Part shown: positions 50,094 through 64,000 of the stretch, piece by piece
Layout: every line of letters begins with the position of its first letter
How positions within the stretch are numbered: the stretch's first letter is position 1
DNA from: Actinostola sp. cb2023
Taxonomy: Eukaryota > Cnidaria > Anthozoa > Actiniaria > Actinostolidae
Assembly (NCBI GenBank): GCA_033675265.1
Contig: JAUJYZ010000523.1
Coordinates: 161,501-225,500, forward strand
Length of the DNA: 64,000 nucleotides
Direction of reading: 5' to 3'
Translations under genes and position numbers: made by a program
The notes under the pieces: generated by a model
Told to the model about the DNA's origin: nothing
Seen by the model: only the letters and a program-made list of their open reading frames with translations
Databases searched by the model: none

Positions 50094-53000
50094 ATGTCAC
50101 TGTGAAAACGGGCCTGACACAAGCATAAGCGCATGTACAACAGACCTTATGTCACTGTGAAAGCGGTCCTGACACAAGCATAAGCGCATGTACAACAGAC
50201 CTGATGTCACTGTGAAAACGGGCCTGACACAAGCATCAGCGCATGCATGTACAACAGACCTTATGTCACTGTGAAAACGGGCCTGACACAAGCATCAGCG
50301 CATGTACAACAGACCTTATGTCACTGTGAAAACGGGCCTAACACAAGCATCAGCGCATGTACAACAGACCTTATGTCACTGTGAAAACGGGCCTGACACA
50401 AGCATAAGCGCATGTACAACAGACCTTATGTCACTGTGAAAAAACGGTCCTGACACAAGCATAAGCGCATGTATGTAAAACAGACCTTGTCACTGTGAAA
50501 TCGGTCCTGACACAAGCATAAGCGCATGTACAACAGACCTTGTCACTGTGAAAACGGGCCTGACACAAGCATAAGCGCATGTACAACAGACCTTATGTCA
50601 CTGTGAAAACGGATCTGACAAAAGTAATATGTCACTGTGAAAACGGGCCTGACACAAACAAGCATAAGCGCATGTACAACAGACCTTATGTCACTGTGAA
50701 AACGGGCCTGACACAAGCATAAGCGCATGTACAACAGACCATATGTCACTGTGAAAACGGACCTTATGTCACTGTGAAAACGGGCCTGACACAAGCATCA
50801 GCGCATGTACAACAGACCTTATGTCACTGTGAAAACAGGCCTGACACAAGCATCAGCGCATGTACAACAGACCTATGTCACTGTGAAAACGGGCCTGACA
50901 CAAGCATAAGCGCATGTACAACACACTGTGAAACCTTATGTCACTGTGAAAACGGACCTTATGTCACTGTGAAAACGGGCCTGACACAAGCATCAGCGCA
51001 TGTACAACAGACCTTATGTCACTGTGAAAACGGGCCTGACACAAGCATAAGCGCATGTACAACAGACCTTATGTCACTGTGAAAACGGACCTTATGTCAC
51101 TGTGAAAACGGGCCTGACACAAGCATAAGCGCATGTACAACAGACCTTATGTCACTGTGAAAACGGACCTTATGTCACTGTGAAAACGGGCCTGATGTCA
51201 GCATCAGCGCATGTACAACAGACCTTATGTCACTGTGAAAACGGACCTGACACAAGTCAATATGTCACTGTCAAAATGGGCCTAACACACACAAGCATAA
51301 GCGCATGTACAACAGACCTTATGTCACTGTGAAAACGGGCCTGACACAAGCATCAGCGCATGTACAACAGACCTTATGTCACTGTGTCAAAAAACGGACT
51401 TATGTCACTTATGTGTGAAAACGGGCCTGACACAAGCATAAGCGCATGTACAACAGACCTTATGTCACTGTGAAAACGGGCCTGACACAAGCATCAGCGC
51501 ATGTACAACAGACCTTATGTCACTGTGAAAACGGACCTGATGTCACTGTGAAAAACGGCCTGACACAAGCATAAGCGCATGTACTGTGAAACAGACTGTC
51601 ACATGTCACTGTGAAAACGCTGTGACCTTATGTCACTGTGAAAACGGGCCTGACACAAGCATAAGCGCATGTACAACAGACCTTATGTCACTGTGAAAAC
51701 GGATCTGACAAAAGTAATATGTCACTGTGAAAACGGGCCTGACACAAGCATAAGCGCATGTACAACAGACCTTATGTCACTGTGAAAACCGACCTTATGT
51801 CACTGTGAAAACGGACCTTATGTCACTGTGAAGAAAACGGGCCTGACACAAGCATCAGCGCATGTACAACAGACCTTATGTCACTGTGAAAACGGACCTT
51901 ATGTCACTGTGAAAACGGGCCTGACACAAGCATAAGCGCATGTACAACAGACCTATGTCACTGTGAAAAAACCGACCTTATGTCACTGTGAAAACGGACC
52001 TTATGTCACTGTGAAGAAAACGGGCCTGACACAAGCATCAGCGCATGTACAACATGTCACTGTGAAAACCTTATGTCACTGTGAAAACGGACCTTATGTC
52101 ACTGTGAAAACGGGCCTGACACAAGCATCAGCGCATGCATGTACAACAGACCTTATGTCACTGTGAAAACGGGCCTGACACAAGCATCAGCGCATGTACA
52201 ACAGACCTTATGTCACTGTGAAAACGGGCCTGACACAAGCATCAGCGCATGTACAACAGACCTTATGTCACTGTGAAAACGGACCTGACACAAGCATAAG
52301 CGCATGTACAACAGACCTTTGTCACTGTGAAAACGGACCCTGACACAAGCATAAGCGCATGTACAACAGAGCTTATGTCACTGTCACTGTGAAGAAACGG
52401 GCCTGACACAAGCATAAGCGCATGTACAACAGACCTTATGTCACTGTGAAAACGGTGACACAAATAAGTCATGTGAAACAGACCTTATGTCACTGTGAAA
52501 ACGCATGTACAACAGACCTTATGTCACTGTGAAAACGGGCCTGACAACAAGCATAAGCGCATGTACAACAGACCTTATGTCACTGTGAAAACGGGCCTGA
52601 CACAAGCATAAGCGCATGTACAACAGACCTTATGTCACTGTGAAAACGGCCTGACACAAGCATCAGCGCATGTAAAACAGACCTTATGTCACTGTGAAAA
52701 CGGGCCTGACACAAGCATCAGCGCATGTACAACAGACCTTATGTCACTGTGAAAACGGGCCTGACACAAGCATAAGCGCATGTACAACAAGCATAAGCAC
52801 TGTACAAAAGACGGGCCTGTCATAAGCGTGACAAACAGACCTTATGTCACTGTGAAAACGGACCTTATGTCACTGTGAAGAAAACGGGCCTGACACAAGC
52901 ATCAGCGCATGTACAACAGACTTATGTCACTGTGAAAACGGACCTTATGTCACTGTGAAAACGGGCCTGACACAAGCATCAGCGCGCATGTGTACAACAG

Positions 53001-56000
53001 ACCTTATGTCACTGTGAAAACGGGCCTGACACAAGCAGCAGCGCATGTACAACAGACCTTATGTCACTGTGAAAACGGGCCTGACCTTATGTCACGACCA
53101 TGTACAACAGACCTTATGTCACTGTGAAAACGGGCCTGACACAAGCATCAGCGCATGTACAACAGACCTTATGTCACTGTGAAAACGGGACCTGACACAC
53201 AAGCATAAGCGCATGTACAACAGACCTTATGTCACTGTGAAAACGGGCCTGACACAAGCATAAGCGCATGTACAACAGACCTTATGTCACTGTGAAAACG
53301 GGCCTGACACAAGCATAAGCGCATGTACAACAGACCTTATGTCACTGTGAAAACGGACTGTGACAAAAGTACTATGTCACTGTGAAAATGGGCCTGATGT
53401 CACTGTGAAAACATGCATAAGCGCATGTACAACAGACCTTATGTCACTGTGAAAACGGGCCTGACACAAGCATAAGCGCATGTACAACAGACCTTATGTC
53501 ACTGTGAAAACGGACCTTATGTCACTGTGAAAACGGGCCTGACACAAGCACAGCGCATGTACAACAGACCTTATGTCACTGTGAAAACGGATCTGACAAA
53601 AGTAATATGTCACTGTGAAAACGGGCCTGACACAAGCATAAGCGCATGTACAACAGACCTTATGTCACTGTGAAACCGACCTTATGTCACTGTGAAAAAC
53701 CGGACCTTATGTGTCACTGTGAAAACACCTTATGTCACTGTGAAAACGGGCCTGACACAAGCATCAGCGCATGTACAACAGACCTTATGTCACTGTGAAA
53801 ACGGACCTTATGTCACTGTGAAAACGGGCCTGACACAAGCATAAGCGCATGTACAACAGACCTTATGTCACTGTGAAAACGGGCCTGACACAAGCATCAG
53901 CGCATGTACAACAGACCTTATGTCACTGTGAAAACGGACCTTATGTCACTGTGAAAACGGGCCTGACACAAGCATAAGCGCATGTACAACAGACCTTTGT
54001 CACTGTGAAACCGACCTTATGTCACTGTGAAAACGGACCTTATGTCACTGTGAAGAAAACGGGCCTGACACAAGCATCAGCGCATGTACAACAGACCTTA
54101 TGTCACTGTGAAAACGGACCTTATGTCACTGTGAAAACGGGCCTGACACAAGCATCAGCATGCATGTACAACAGACCTTATGTCACTGTGAAAACCGGAC
54201 CTTATGTCACTGTACAACAAACCTTATGTCACTGTGAAAACGGGCCATCAGCGCATGTACAACAGACCTTATGTCACTGTGAAAACGGGCCTGACACAAG
54301 CATCAGCGCATGTACAACAGACCTTATGTCACTGTGAAAACGGGCCTGACACAAGCATAAGCGCATGTACAACAGACCTTATGTCACTGTGAAAACGGTC
54401 CTGACACAAGCATAAGCGCATGTACAACAGACCTTATGTCACTGTGAAACGGTCCTGACACAAGCATAAGCGCATGTACAACAGACCTTATGTCACAAAA
54501 AAATGTCACTGTGAAAACGGGCCTGACACAAGCATAAGCGCATGTACAACAGACCTTATGTCACTGTGAAAACGGATGAAAAGTACTATGTCACTGTGAA
54601 AATGGGCCTGACAAAAACACAAGCATAAGCGCATGTACAACAGACCTTATGTCACTGTGAAAACGGGCCTGACACAAGCATCAGCGCATGTACAACAGAC
54701 CTTATGTCACTGTGAAAACGGACCTTATGTCACTGTGAAAACGGGCCTGACACAAGCATCAGCATGTACAACAGACCTTATGTCACTGTGAAAACAGACC
54801 TTATGTCACTGTGAACTGTGAAAACGGGCCTGACACAAGCATAAGCGCATGTACAACAGACCTTATGTCACTGTGAAAACGGGCCTGACACAAGCATAAG
54901 CGCATGTACAACAGACCTTATGTCACTGTGAAAACGGATCTGACAAAAGTAATATGTCACTGTGAAAACGGGCCTGACACACAGCATAAGCGCATGTACA
55001 ACAGACCTTATGTCACTGTGAAAAGACCTTATGTCACTGTGAAAACGACCTTATGTCACTGTGAAAACGGACCTTATGTCACTGTGAAGAAAACGGGCCT
55101 GACACAAGCATCAGCGCATGTACAACAGACCTTATGTCACTGTGAAAACGGACCTTATGTCACTGTGAAAACGGGCCTGACACAAGCATAAGCGCATGTA
55201 CAACAGACCTTGTCACTGTGAAACTGACCTTATGTCACTGTGAAAACGGACCTTATGTCACTGTGAAAACGGGCCTGACACAAGCATCAGCGCATGTACA
55301 ACAGACCTTATGTCACTGTGAAAACGGACACTGTGAAAAAGTTATGTCACTGTGAAAAACGGGCCTGACACAAGCACATGCATAAGCGCATGTACAACAG
55401 ACCTTATGTCACTGTGAAAACGGGCCTGACACAAGCATCAGCGCATGTACAACAGACTTTATGTCACTGTGAAAACGGACCTTATGTCACTGTGAAAACG
55501 GGCCTGACACAAGCATAAGCGCATGTACAACAGACCTTATGTCACTGTGAAAACGGATCTGACAAAAGTAATATGTCACTGTGAAAACGGGCCTGACACA
55601 AGCATAAGCGCATGTACAACAGACCTTATGTCACTGTGAAACCGACCTTATGTCACTGTGAAAACGGACCTTATGTCACTGTGAAGAAAACGGGCCTGAC
55701 ACAAGCATCAGCGCATGTACAACAGACCTTATGTCACTGTGAAAACGGACCTTATGTCACTGTGAAAACGGGCCTGACACAAGCATAAGCGCATGTACAA
55801 CAGACCTTATGTCACTGTGAAAACGGGCCTGACACAAGCATCAGCGCATGTACAACAGACCTTATGTCACTGTGAAAACGGACCTGATGTCACTGTGAAA
55901 ACGGGCCTGACACAAGCATAAGCGCATGTACAACAGACCTTATGTCACTGTGAAACGACCTTATGTCACTGTGAAAACGGACCTTATGTCACTGTGAAGA

Positions 56001-59000
56001 AAACGGGCCTGACACAAGCATCAGCGCATGTACAACAGACCTTATGTCACTGTGAAAACGGACCTTATGTCACTGTGAAAACGGGCCTGACACAAGCATC
56101 AGCGCATGTACAACAGACCTTATGTCACTGTGAAAACGGGCCTGACACAAGCATCAGCGCATGTACAACAGACCTTATGTCACTGTGAAAACGGGCCTGA
56201 CACAAGCATAAACAGCATGTACTGTGAAAACAGACCTTATGTCACTGTAAAACAGACCTTATGTCACTGTGAAAACGGACCTTATGTCACTGTGAAAACG
56301 GTCCTGTGACCTGACATGCATCAGCGCATGTACAACAGACCTTATGTCACTGTGAAAACGGACCCTGACACAAGCATAAGCGCATGTACACAAAGACCTT
56401 ATGTCACTGTGAAAACGGACCTTATGTCACTGTGAAAACGGGCCTGACACAAGCATCAGCGCATGTACAACAGACCTTATGTCACTGTGAAAACGGATCT
56501 GACAAAAGTCACTGTGAAACGGCCTGATGTCACTGTGAAAACGGGCCTGACACAACATGACACAAGCGCATGTACAACAGACCTTATGTCACTGTGAAAA
56601 CGGACCTTATGTCACTGTGAAAACGCATGACCTTATGTCACTGTGATGAAAACGGGCCTGACACAAGCATCAGCGCATGTACAACAGACCTTATGTCACT
56701 GTGAAAACGGACCTTATGTCACTGTGAAAACGGGCCTGACACAAGCATAAGCGCATGTACAACAGACCTTATGTCACTGTGAAAACCGACCTTATGTCAC
56801 TGTGAAAACGGATCTTATGTCACTGTGAAGAAAACGGGCCTGACATAAGCATCAGCGCATGTACAACAGACCTTATGTCACTGTGAAAACGGACCTTATG
56901 TCACTGTGAAAACGGGCCTGACACAAGCATCAGCGCATGTACAACAGACCTTATGTCACTGTGAAAACGGGCCTGACACAACAAGCATCAGCGCATGTAC
57001 AACAGACCTTATGTCACTGTGAAAACGGGCCTGACACAAGCATGACACAAGCATGTACAACAGACCTTATGTCACTGTGAAAACAGACCTTATGTCACTG
57101 TGAAAACAGGCCTGACACAAGCATCAGCGCATGTACAACAGACCTTATGTCACTGTGAAAACGGGCCTGACACAAGCATAAGCGCATGTACAACAGACCT
57201 TATGTCACTGTGAAAACATGACCTTATGTCACTGTGAAAACGGGCCTGACACAAGCATAAGCGCATGTACAACAGACCTTATGTCACAAGCAAAACGCAT
57301 GGACCTTATGTCAAAAAACTTATGTCACTGTGAAAACGGGCCTGACAGCATAAGTCGCATGTACAACAGACCTTATGTCACTGTGAAAACGGGACTGACA
57401 CATGTACAAAGCATAAGCGCATGTACAACAGACCTTATGTCACTGTGAAAACGGGCCTGACACAAGCATAAGCGCATGTACAACAGACCTTATGTCACTG
57501 TGAAAACGGGCCTGACACAAGCATAAGCGCATGTACAACAGACCTTATGTCACTGTGAAACCGACCTTATGTCACTGTGAAAACGGACCTTATGTCACTG
57601 TGAAGAAAACGGGCCTGACACAAGCATCAGCGCATGTACAACAGACCTTATGTCACTGTGAAAACGGACCTTATGTCACTGTGAAAACGGGCCTGACACA
57701 AGCATCAGCGCATGTACAACAGATGCAAAATGTGACAACAGACCTTATGTCACTGTGAAAACGGGCCTGACACAAGCATCAGCGCATGTACAACAGACCT
57801 TATGTCACTGTGAAAACGGGCCTGACACAAGCATCAGCGCATGTACAACAGACTTATGTCACTGAAAACGGACCTTATGTCACTGTGAAAACGGGCCTGA
57901 CACAAGCATAAGCGCATGTACAACAGACCTTATGTCACTGTGAAAAACGGCCTGACACAAGCATAAGCGCATGTACAACAGACCTTATGTCACTGTGAAA
58001 ACGGGCCTCCCACAAGCATAAGCGCATGTACAACAGACCTTATGTCACTGTGAAAAACGGACACTGTGAAAACGTCACTTATGTCACTGTGAAAACGGGC
58101 CTGACACAAGCATCAGCGCATGTACAACAGACCTTATGTCACTGTGAAAACGGGCCTGACACAAGCATAAGCGCATGCGCATGTACAACAGTGAAAACGC
58201 ATGTCACTGTGAAAACGGCCTGACACAAGCATCAGCGCATGTAAAACAGACCTTATGTCACTGTGAAAACGGGCCTGACACAAGCATCAGCGCATGTGAA
58301 AACAGACCTTATGTCACTGTGAAAACGGGCCTGTCACTGTGAACAGCGCATGTGAAAACGGACCTTATGTCACTGTGAAAACGGGCCTGACACAAGCATA
58401 AGCGCATGTACAACAGACCTTATGTCACTGTGAAAACGGGCCTGACACAAGCTTATGTCACTGTGAAAACGGACCTTATGTCACTGTGTGAAAACGGGCC
58501 TGACACAAGCATCAGCGCATGTACAACAGACCTTATGGTCACTGTGAAAACGGACCTTATGTCACTGTGAAAACGGGCCTGACACAAGCATCAGCGCATG
58601 TACAACAGACCTTATGTCACTGTGAAAACGGGCCTGACACAAGCATCACTGTACAACAGACTTATGTCACTGTGAAAACGGGGACACAAGCATCAGCGCA
58701 TGTACAACAGACCTTATGTCACTGTGAAAACGGGCTTATGACAAAAGGCCATAAGCGCATGTACAACAGACCTTATGTCACTGTGAAAAAACGGTCCTGA
58801 CACAAGCATCAGCGCATGTACAACAGACCTTATGTCACTGTGAAAACGGACCTGACACACTGCAAAAGCGCATGACAACAGACCTTATGTCACTGTGAAA
58901 ACGGACCTTATGTCACTGTGAAAACGGGCCTGACACAAGCATAAGCGCATGTACAACAGACCTTATGTCACTGTGAAAACGGATCTGACAAAAGGACTTA

Positions 59001-62000
59001 TGTCACTGTGAAAATGGGCCTGACACAAACAAGCATAAGCGCATGTACAACAGACCTTATGTCACTGTGAAAACGGCGGGCCTGACACAAGCATAAGCGC
59101 ATGTACAACAGACCATATGTCACTGTGAAAACGGACCTTATGTCACTGTGAAAACGGGCCTGACACAAGCATAAGCGCATGTACAACAGACCTTATGTCA
59201 CTGTGAAAACGCCTGATCATCAGTCGCAAAAGTAATATGTCACTGTGAAAACGGGCCTGACACAAGCATAAGCGCATGTACAACAGACCTTATGTCACTG
59301 TGAAACCGACCTTATGTCACTGTGAAAACGGACCTTATGTCACTGTGAAGAAAACGGGCCTGACACAAGCATCAGCGCATGTACAACAGACCTTATGTCA
59401 CTGTGAAAACGGACCTTATGTCACTGTGAAAACGGGCCTGACACAACAAGCATCAGCGCATGTACAACAGACCTTATGTCACTGTGAAAACGGGCCTGAC
59501 ACAAGCATCAGCGCATGTACAACAGACCTTATGTCACTGTGAAAACGGACCTGATGTCACTGTGAAAACGGGCCTACACAAGCATAAGCGCATGTACAAC
59601 AGACCTTATGTCACTGTGAAACCGACCTTATGTCACTGTGTCACTGTGAAAACGGACCTTATGTCACTGTGAAGAAAACGGGCCTGACACAAGCATCAGC
59701 GCATGTACAACAGACCTTATGTCACTGTGAAAACGGACCTTATGTCACTGTGAAAAAACGGGCCTGACACAAGCATCAGCGCGCATGTACAACAGACCTT
59801 ATGTCACTGTGAAAACGGGCCTGACACAAGCATCAGCGCATGTACAACAGACCTTATGTCACTGTGAAAACGGGCCTAACACATGTACAACAGACCTTAT
59901 GCATGTACAACAGACCTTATGTCACTGTGAAAACGGGCCTGACACAAGCATGACACAAACATACCTTAGCGCATGTACAACAGACCTTATGTCACTGTGA
60001 AAACGGGCCTGACACAAGCATAAGCGCATGTACAACAGACTTATGTCACTGTGAAAACGGTCACTGACTTATGTCAAAGGGCTGACACAAGCATCAGCGC
60101 ATGTGAAAACAGACCTTATGTCACTGTGAAAACGGGCCTGACACAAGCATAAGCGCATGTACAACAGACCTTATGTCACTGTCACTGTGAAACTTATGTC
60201 ACCTTATGTCACTGTGAAAACGGGCCTGACACAAGCATCAGCGCATGTACAACAGACCTTATGTCACTGTGAAAACGGGCCTGACACAAGTCAAAGCGCA
60301 ACGGGCCTGTATGTAGCATAAGCCATGACACAACGGCCTGACATGTCACTGTGAAAACGGGACTGACTTATGTCACTGTGAAAACGGACCTTATGTCACT
60401 GTGAAAACGGGCCTGACACAAGCATCAGCGCATGTACAACAGACCTTATGTCACTGTGAAAACGGGCCTGACACAAGCATCAAGCGCATGTACAACAGAC
60501 CTTATGTCACTGTGAAAACGGACCTTATGTCACTGTGAAAACGGGCCTGACACAAGCATCAGCGCATGTACAACAGACCTTATGTCACTGTGAAAACGGA
60601 CTGAGTCACTGTGAAAACGGGCCTGACATGTCACTGTGAAAACGGGCCTGACACAAGCATAAGCGCATGTACAACAGACCTTATGTCACTGTGAAAACGA
60701 CCTTATGTCACTGTGAAAACGGACCTTATGTCACTGTGAAGAAAACGGGCCTGACACAAGCATCAGCGCATGTACAACAGACCTTATGTCACTGTGAAAA
60801 CGGACCTTATGTCACTGTGAAAACGGGCCTGACACAAGCACAGCGCATGTACAACAGCGCATGTACAACAGACCTTATGTCACTGTGAAAACGCACCTGA
60901 CACATGCATCAGCGCATGTACAACAGACCTTATGTCACTGTGAAAACGGACCTGATGTCAGCTGTGCAAACATGGACCTGACACTGTGAAAAGCATGTCA
61001 GCGCATGTACAACAGACCTTATGTCACTGTGAAAACGGACCTTATGTCACTGTGAAAACGGGCCTGACACGCATGCATCAGCGCATGTACAACAGACCTT
61101 ATGTCACTGTGAAAACGACCTTATGTCACTGTGAAAACGGGCCTGACACAAGCATCAGCGCATGTACAACAGACCTTATGTCACTGTGAAAACGGACCTT
61201 ATGTCACTGTGAAAACGGGCCTGACACAAGCATCAGCGCATGTACAACAGACCTTATGTCACTGTGAAAACGGATCTGAAAATATGTCACTGTGAAAACG
61301 GACCTTATGTCACTGTGAAAACGGGCCTGACACATGTAAGCGCATGTACAACAGACCTTATGTCACTGTGAAACCGACCTTATGTCACTGTGAAAACGGA
61401 CCTTATGTCACTGTGAAGAAAACGGGCCTGACACAAGCATCAGCGCATGTACAACAACATGACTGTTATGTCACTGTGAAAACGGGCCTGACACAAGCAT
61501 AAGCGCATGTACAACAGACCTTATGTCACTGTGAAAACGGGCCTGACACAAGCATAAGCGCATGTACAACAGACTTATGTATGTCACTGTGAAAACGGGC
61601 CTGACACAAGCATCAGCGCATGTACAACAGACCTTATGTCACTGTGAAAACGGACCTGATGTCACTGTGAAAACGGGCCTGACACAAGCATAAGCGCATG
61701 TACAACAGACCTTATGTCACTGTGAAACCGACCTTATGTCACTGTGAAAACGGACCTTATGTCACTGTGAAGAAAACGGGCCTGACACAAGCATCAGCGC
61801 ATGTACAACAGACCTTATGTCACTGTGAAAACGGACCTTATGTCACTGTGAAAACGGGCCTGACACAAGCATCATCGCCTGCATGTACAACAGACCTTAT
61901 GTCACTGTGAAAACGGGCCTGACACAAGCATCAGCGCATGTACAACAGACCTTATGTCACTGTGTGAAAACGGGCCCTGACACAAGCATCAGCGCATGTG

Positions 62001-64000
62001 TACAAACAGACCTTATGTCACTGTGAAAACGGGCCTGACACAAGCATAAGCGCATGTACAACAGACCTTATGTCACTGTGAAAACGGGCCTGTCACTGGC
62101 ATACAGCATAAGCGCATGTACAACAGACCTTATGTCACTGTGAAACGGGCCTGACACAAGCATAAGCGCATGTACAACAGACCTTATGTCACTGTGAAAA
62201 AACGGGCCTGACACAAGCATAAGCGCATGTACAACAGACCTTATGTCACTGTGAAAACGGAACTTATGTCACAAAAGGACCTTATGTCACTGTGAAAACG
62301 GGCCTGACACACAGCATAAGCGCATGTACAACAGACCTTATGTCACTGTGAAAACGGGCCTGACACAAGCATAAGCGCATGTACAACAGACCTTATGTCA
62401 CTGTGAAAACGGACCTTATGTCACTGTGAAAACGGGCCTGACACAAGCATCAGCGCATGTGAAAACGGGCCTGACAACAGACCTTATGTCACTGTGAAAA
62501 CGGGCCTGACACAAGCATAAGCGCATGTACAACAGTCACTGTGAAAACGGACCTTATGTCACTGTGAAAACGGGCCTGACACAAGCATCAGCGCATGTAC
62601 AACAGACCTTATGTCACTGTGAAAACGGATCTGACAAAAGTAATATGTCACTGTGAAAACGGGCCTGACACAAGCAAGCGCATGTACAACAGCTTATGTC
62701 ACTGTAAAACGACCTTATGACACTGTATGACCTTATGTATGTCACTGTGAAAACGGGCCTGACACAAGCATCAGCTGTGTAAAACGGACCTTATGTCACT
62801 GTGAAAAAACTTATGGCCTGACACAAGCATCAGCGCATGTACAACAGACCTTATGTCACTGTGAAAACGGGACCTATGTCACTGTGAAAACGGACCTGAT
62901 GTCAAGCATGAAAGCGCATGTACAAACATGTCACTGTGAAACAGACCTTATGTCACTGTGAAAACGGACCTTACACAAGCACTGTGAAGAAAACGGGCCT
63001 GACACAAGCATCAGCGCATGTACAACAGACCTTATGTCACTGTGAAAACGGACCTTATGTCACTGTGAAAACGGGCCTGACACAAGCAGCAGCGCATGTA
63101 CAACAGACCTTATGTCACTGTGAAAACGGGCCTGACACAAGCATCAGCGCATGTACAACAGACCTTATGTCACTGTGAAAACGGGCCTGACACAAGCATC
63201 AGCGCATGTACAACAGACCTTATGTCACTGTGAAAACGGACCTTATGTCACTGTGAAAACGGGCCTGACACAAGCATCAGCGCATGTAAAACAGACCTTA
63301 TGTCACTGTGAAAACGGGCCTGACACAAGCATCAGCGCATGTACAACAGACCTTATGTCACTGTGAAAACGGGCCTGACACAAGCATAAGCGCATACAAC
63401 AGACCTTAACTGTGAAAAGACCTTATGTCACTGTGAAAACGGACCTTATGTCACTGTGAAAACGGGCCTGACACAAGCATCAGCGCATGTACAACAGACC
63501 TTATGTCACTGTGAAAACGGATCTGACAAAAGTAATATGTCACTGTGAAAATGGGCCTAACACAAACATGCATAAGCGCATGTACAACAGACCTTATGTC
63601 ACTGTGAAAACGGGCCTTATGTGACACAAGCATAAGCGCATGTACAACAGACCTTATGTCACTGTGAAAACGGGCCTGACACAAGCATCAGCGCAATGTA
63701 CAACAGACCTTATGTCACTGTGAAAACGGACCTGATGTCACTGTGAAAACGGGCCTGACACAAGCATAAGCGCATGTACAACAGACCTTGTCACTGTGAA
63801 ACCGACCTTATGTCACTGTGAAAACGGACCTTATGTCACTGTGAAGAAAACGGGCCTGACACAAGCATGTACAGCGCATGTACTGTGAAAACAGACCTTA
63901 TGTCACTGTGAAAACGGACCTTATGTCACTGTGAAAACGGGCCTGACACAAGCATCAAGCGCATGTACAACAGACCTTATGTCACTGTGTGAAAACGGGC
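50094..64000. repeat. Two-module satellite array, right part (continues past the edge)
   Basis: Same A and B modules as 47083-49482, filling the window to its right edge. A recurrent block (GAAACCGACCTTATGTCAC, then AA modules, then the insertion variant GTGAAGAAAACGGGCCTG) appears about 18 times at irregular spacings of 0.2-2.4 kb. A second variant (ACGGATCTGACAAAAGTAAT) also recurs. Many joins are irregular: truncated modules, microduplications such as GCATGCATGT and CACTGTCACTGTG. No genes are supported. Confidence 0.95.

Noticed and set aside
47228..63684. Dozens of open frames of 60-147 codons in the satellite
   Set aside because: They repeat the same translated modules, differ by frame after each indel, and lack start context or conservation beyond the DNA repeat.
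47083..64000. CRISPR-like array
   Set aside because: Modules are contiguous and variable, with no unique spacers of constant length and no cas genes; the window is eukaryotic.
47083..64000. CENP-B box in the satellite
   Set aside because: CACTGTGAAAACGGG shares only the A and CGGG half of the consensus and lacks the TTCG half.

Overview
The window looks like repeat-rich genomic DNA of an invertebrate metazoan, most likely an anthozoan cnidarian such as a stony coral. This is inferred from AT-rich introns, canonical GT-AG splicing, metazoan gene families (a P4-ATPase and a LYSMD3-type LysM membrane protein), a BEL/Pao retrotransposon and many small fold-back DNA elements. No species-diagnostic gene is present.

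Layout. (1) 1-11.7 kb: minus-strand 5' part of a P4-ATPase (ATP8B-like) lipid flippase gene. Three phase-compatible exons lie at 11693-11732, 5158-5330 and 3450-3548; the rest lies beyond the left edge. Its introns hold fold-back MITEs, two piggyBac-like non-autonomous copies, a CCATGAAA-rich repeat and a nested pair of transposons (8648-10857). (2) 12.4-16.9 kb: a plus-strand, divergently oriented LYSMD3-like gene in two coding exons. (3) 19.2-19.5 kb: a small unrecognised minus-strand coding exon with a poly(A) signal. (4) 20.8-28.3 kb: nested inverted repeats. Outer arms carry a promoter-like sequence, and a signal-peptide exon lies just inside the left one. Inner arms of about 740 bp bound a dead 5.5 kb DNA transposon encoding a nuclease-like protein with a Cys-rich CXC tail, itself hit by at least one MITE. 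(5) 28.5-35.4 kb: microsatellite, purine-rich tract, and a young BEL/Pao retrotransposon with identical 180 bp LTRs. (6) 35.4-46.3 kb: inverted repeats, palindromes, a 74 bp hairpin insertion with 9 bp target duplications, three head-to-tail hairpin-ended units (Helitron-like candidate) and three orphan candidate exons. (7) 47.08 kb to the right edge: a satellite array of at least 16.9 kb built from 23 bp and 55 bp modules, interrupted by a solo LTR (49483-50093) with a perfect ATGTC target duplication.

The host genes are independent: a membrane lipid flippase and a LysM membrane protein share a divergent upstream region, and I see no pathway linking them. Most of the remaining sequence is mobile DNA in layers whose order can be read from interruptions: ATCGAT element inside a GTGGCCGAG element; MITE inside the nuclease transposon; AGGGACCTT MITE inside a tandem unit; LTR inside satellite. 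The most unusual parts are the two-module satellite, the nested inverted-repeat transposon at 20.8-28.3 kb, and the tandem hairpin-ended units at 39.3-42.8 kb.
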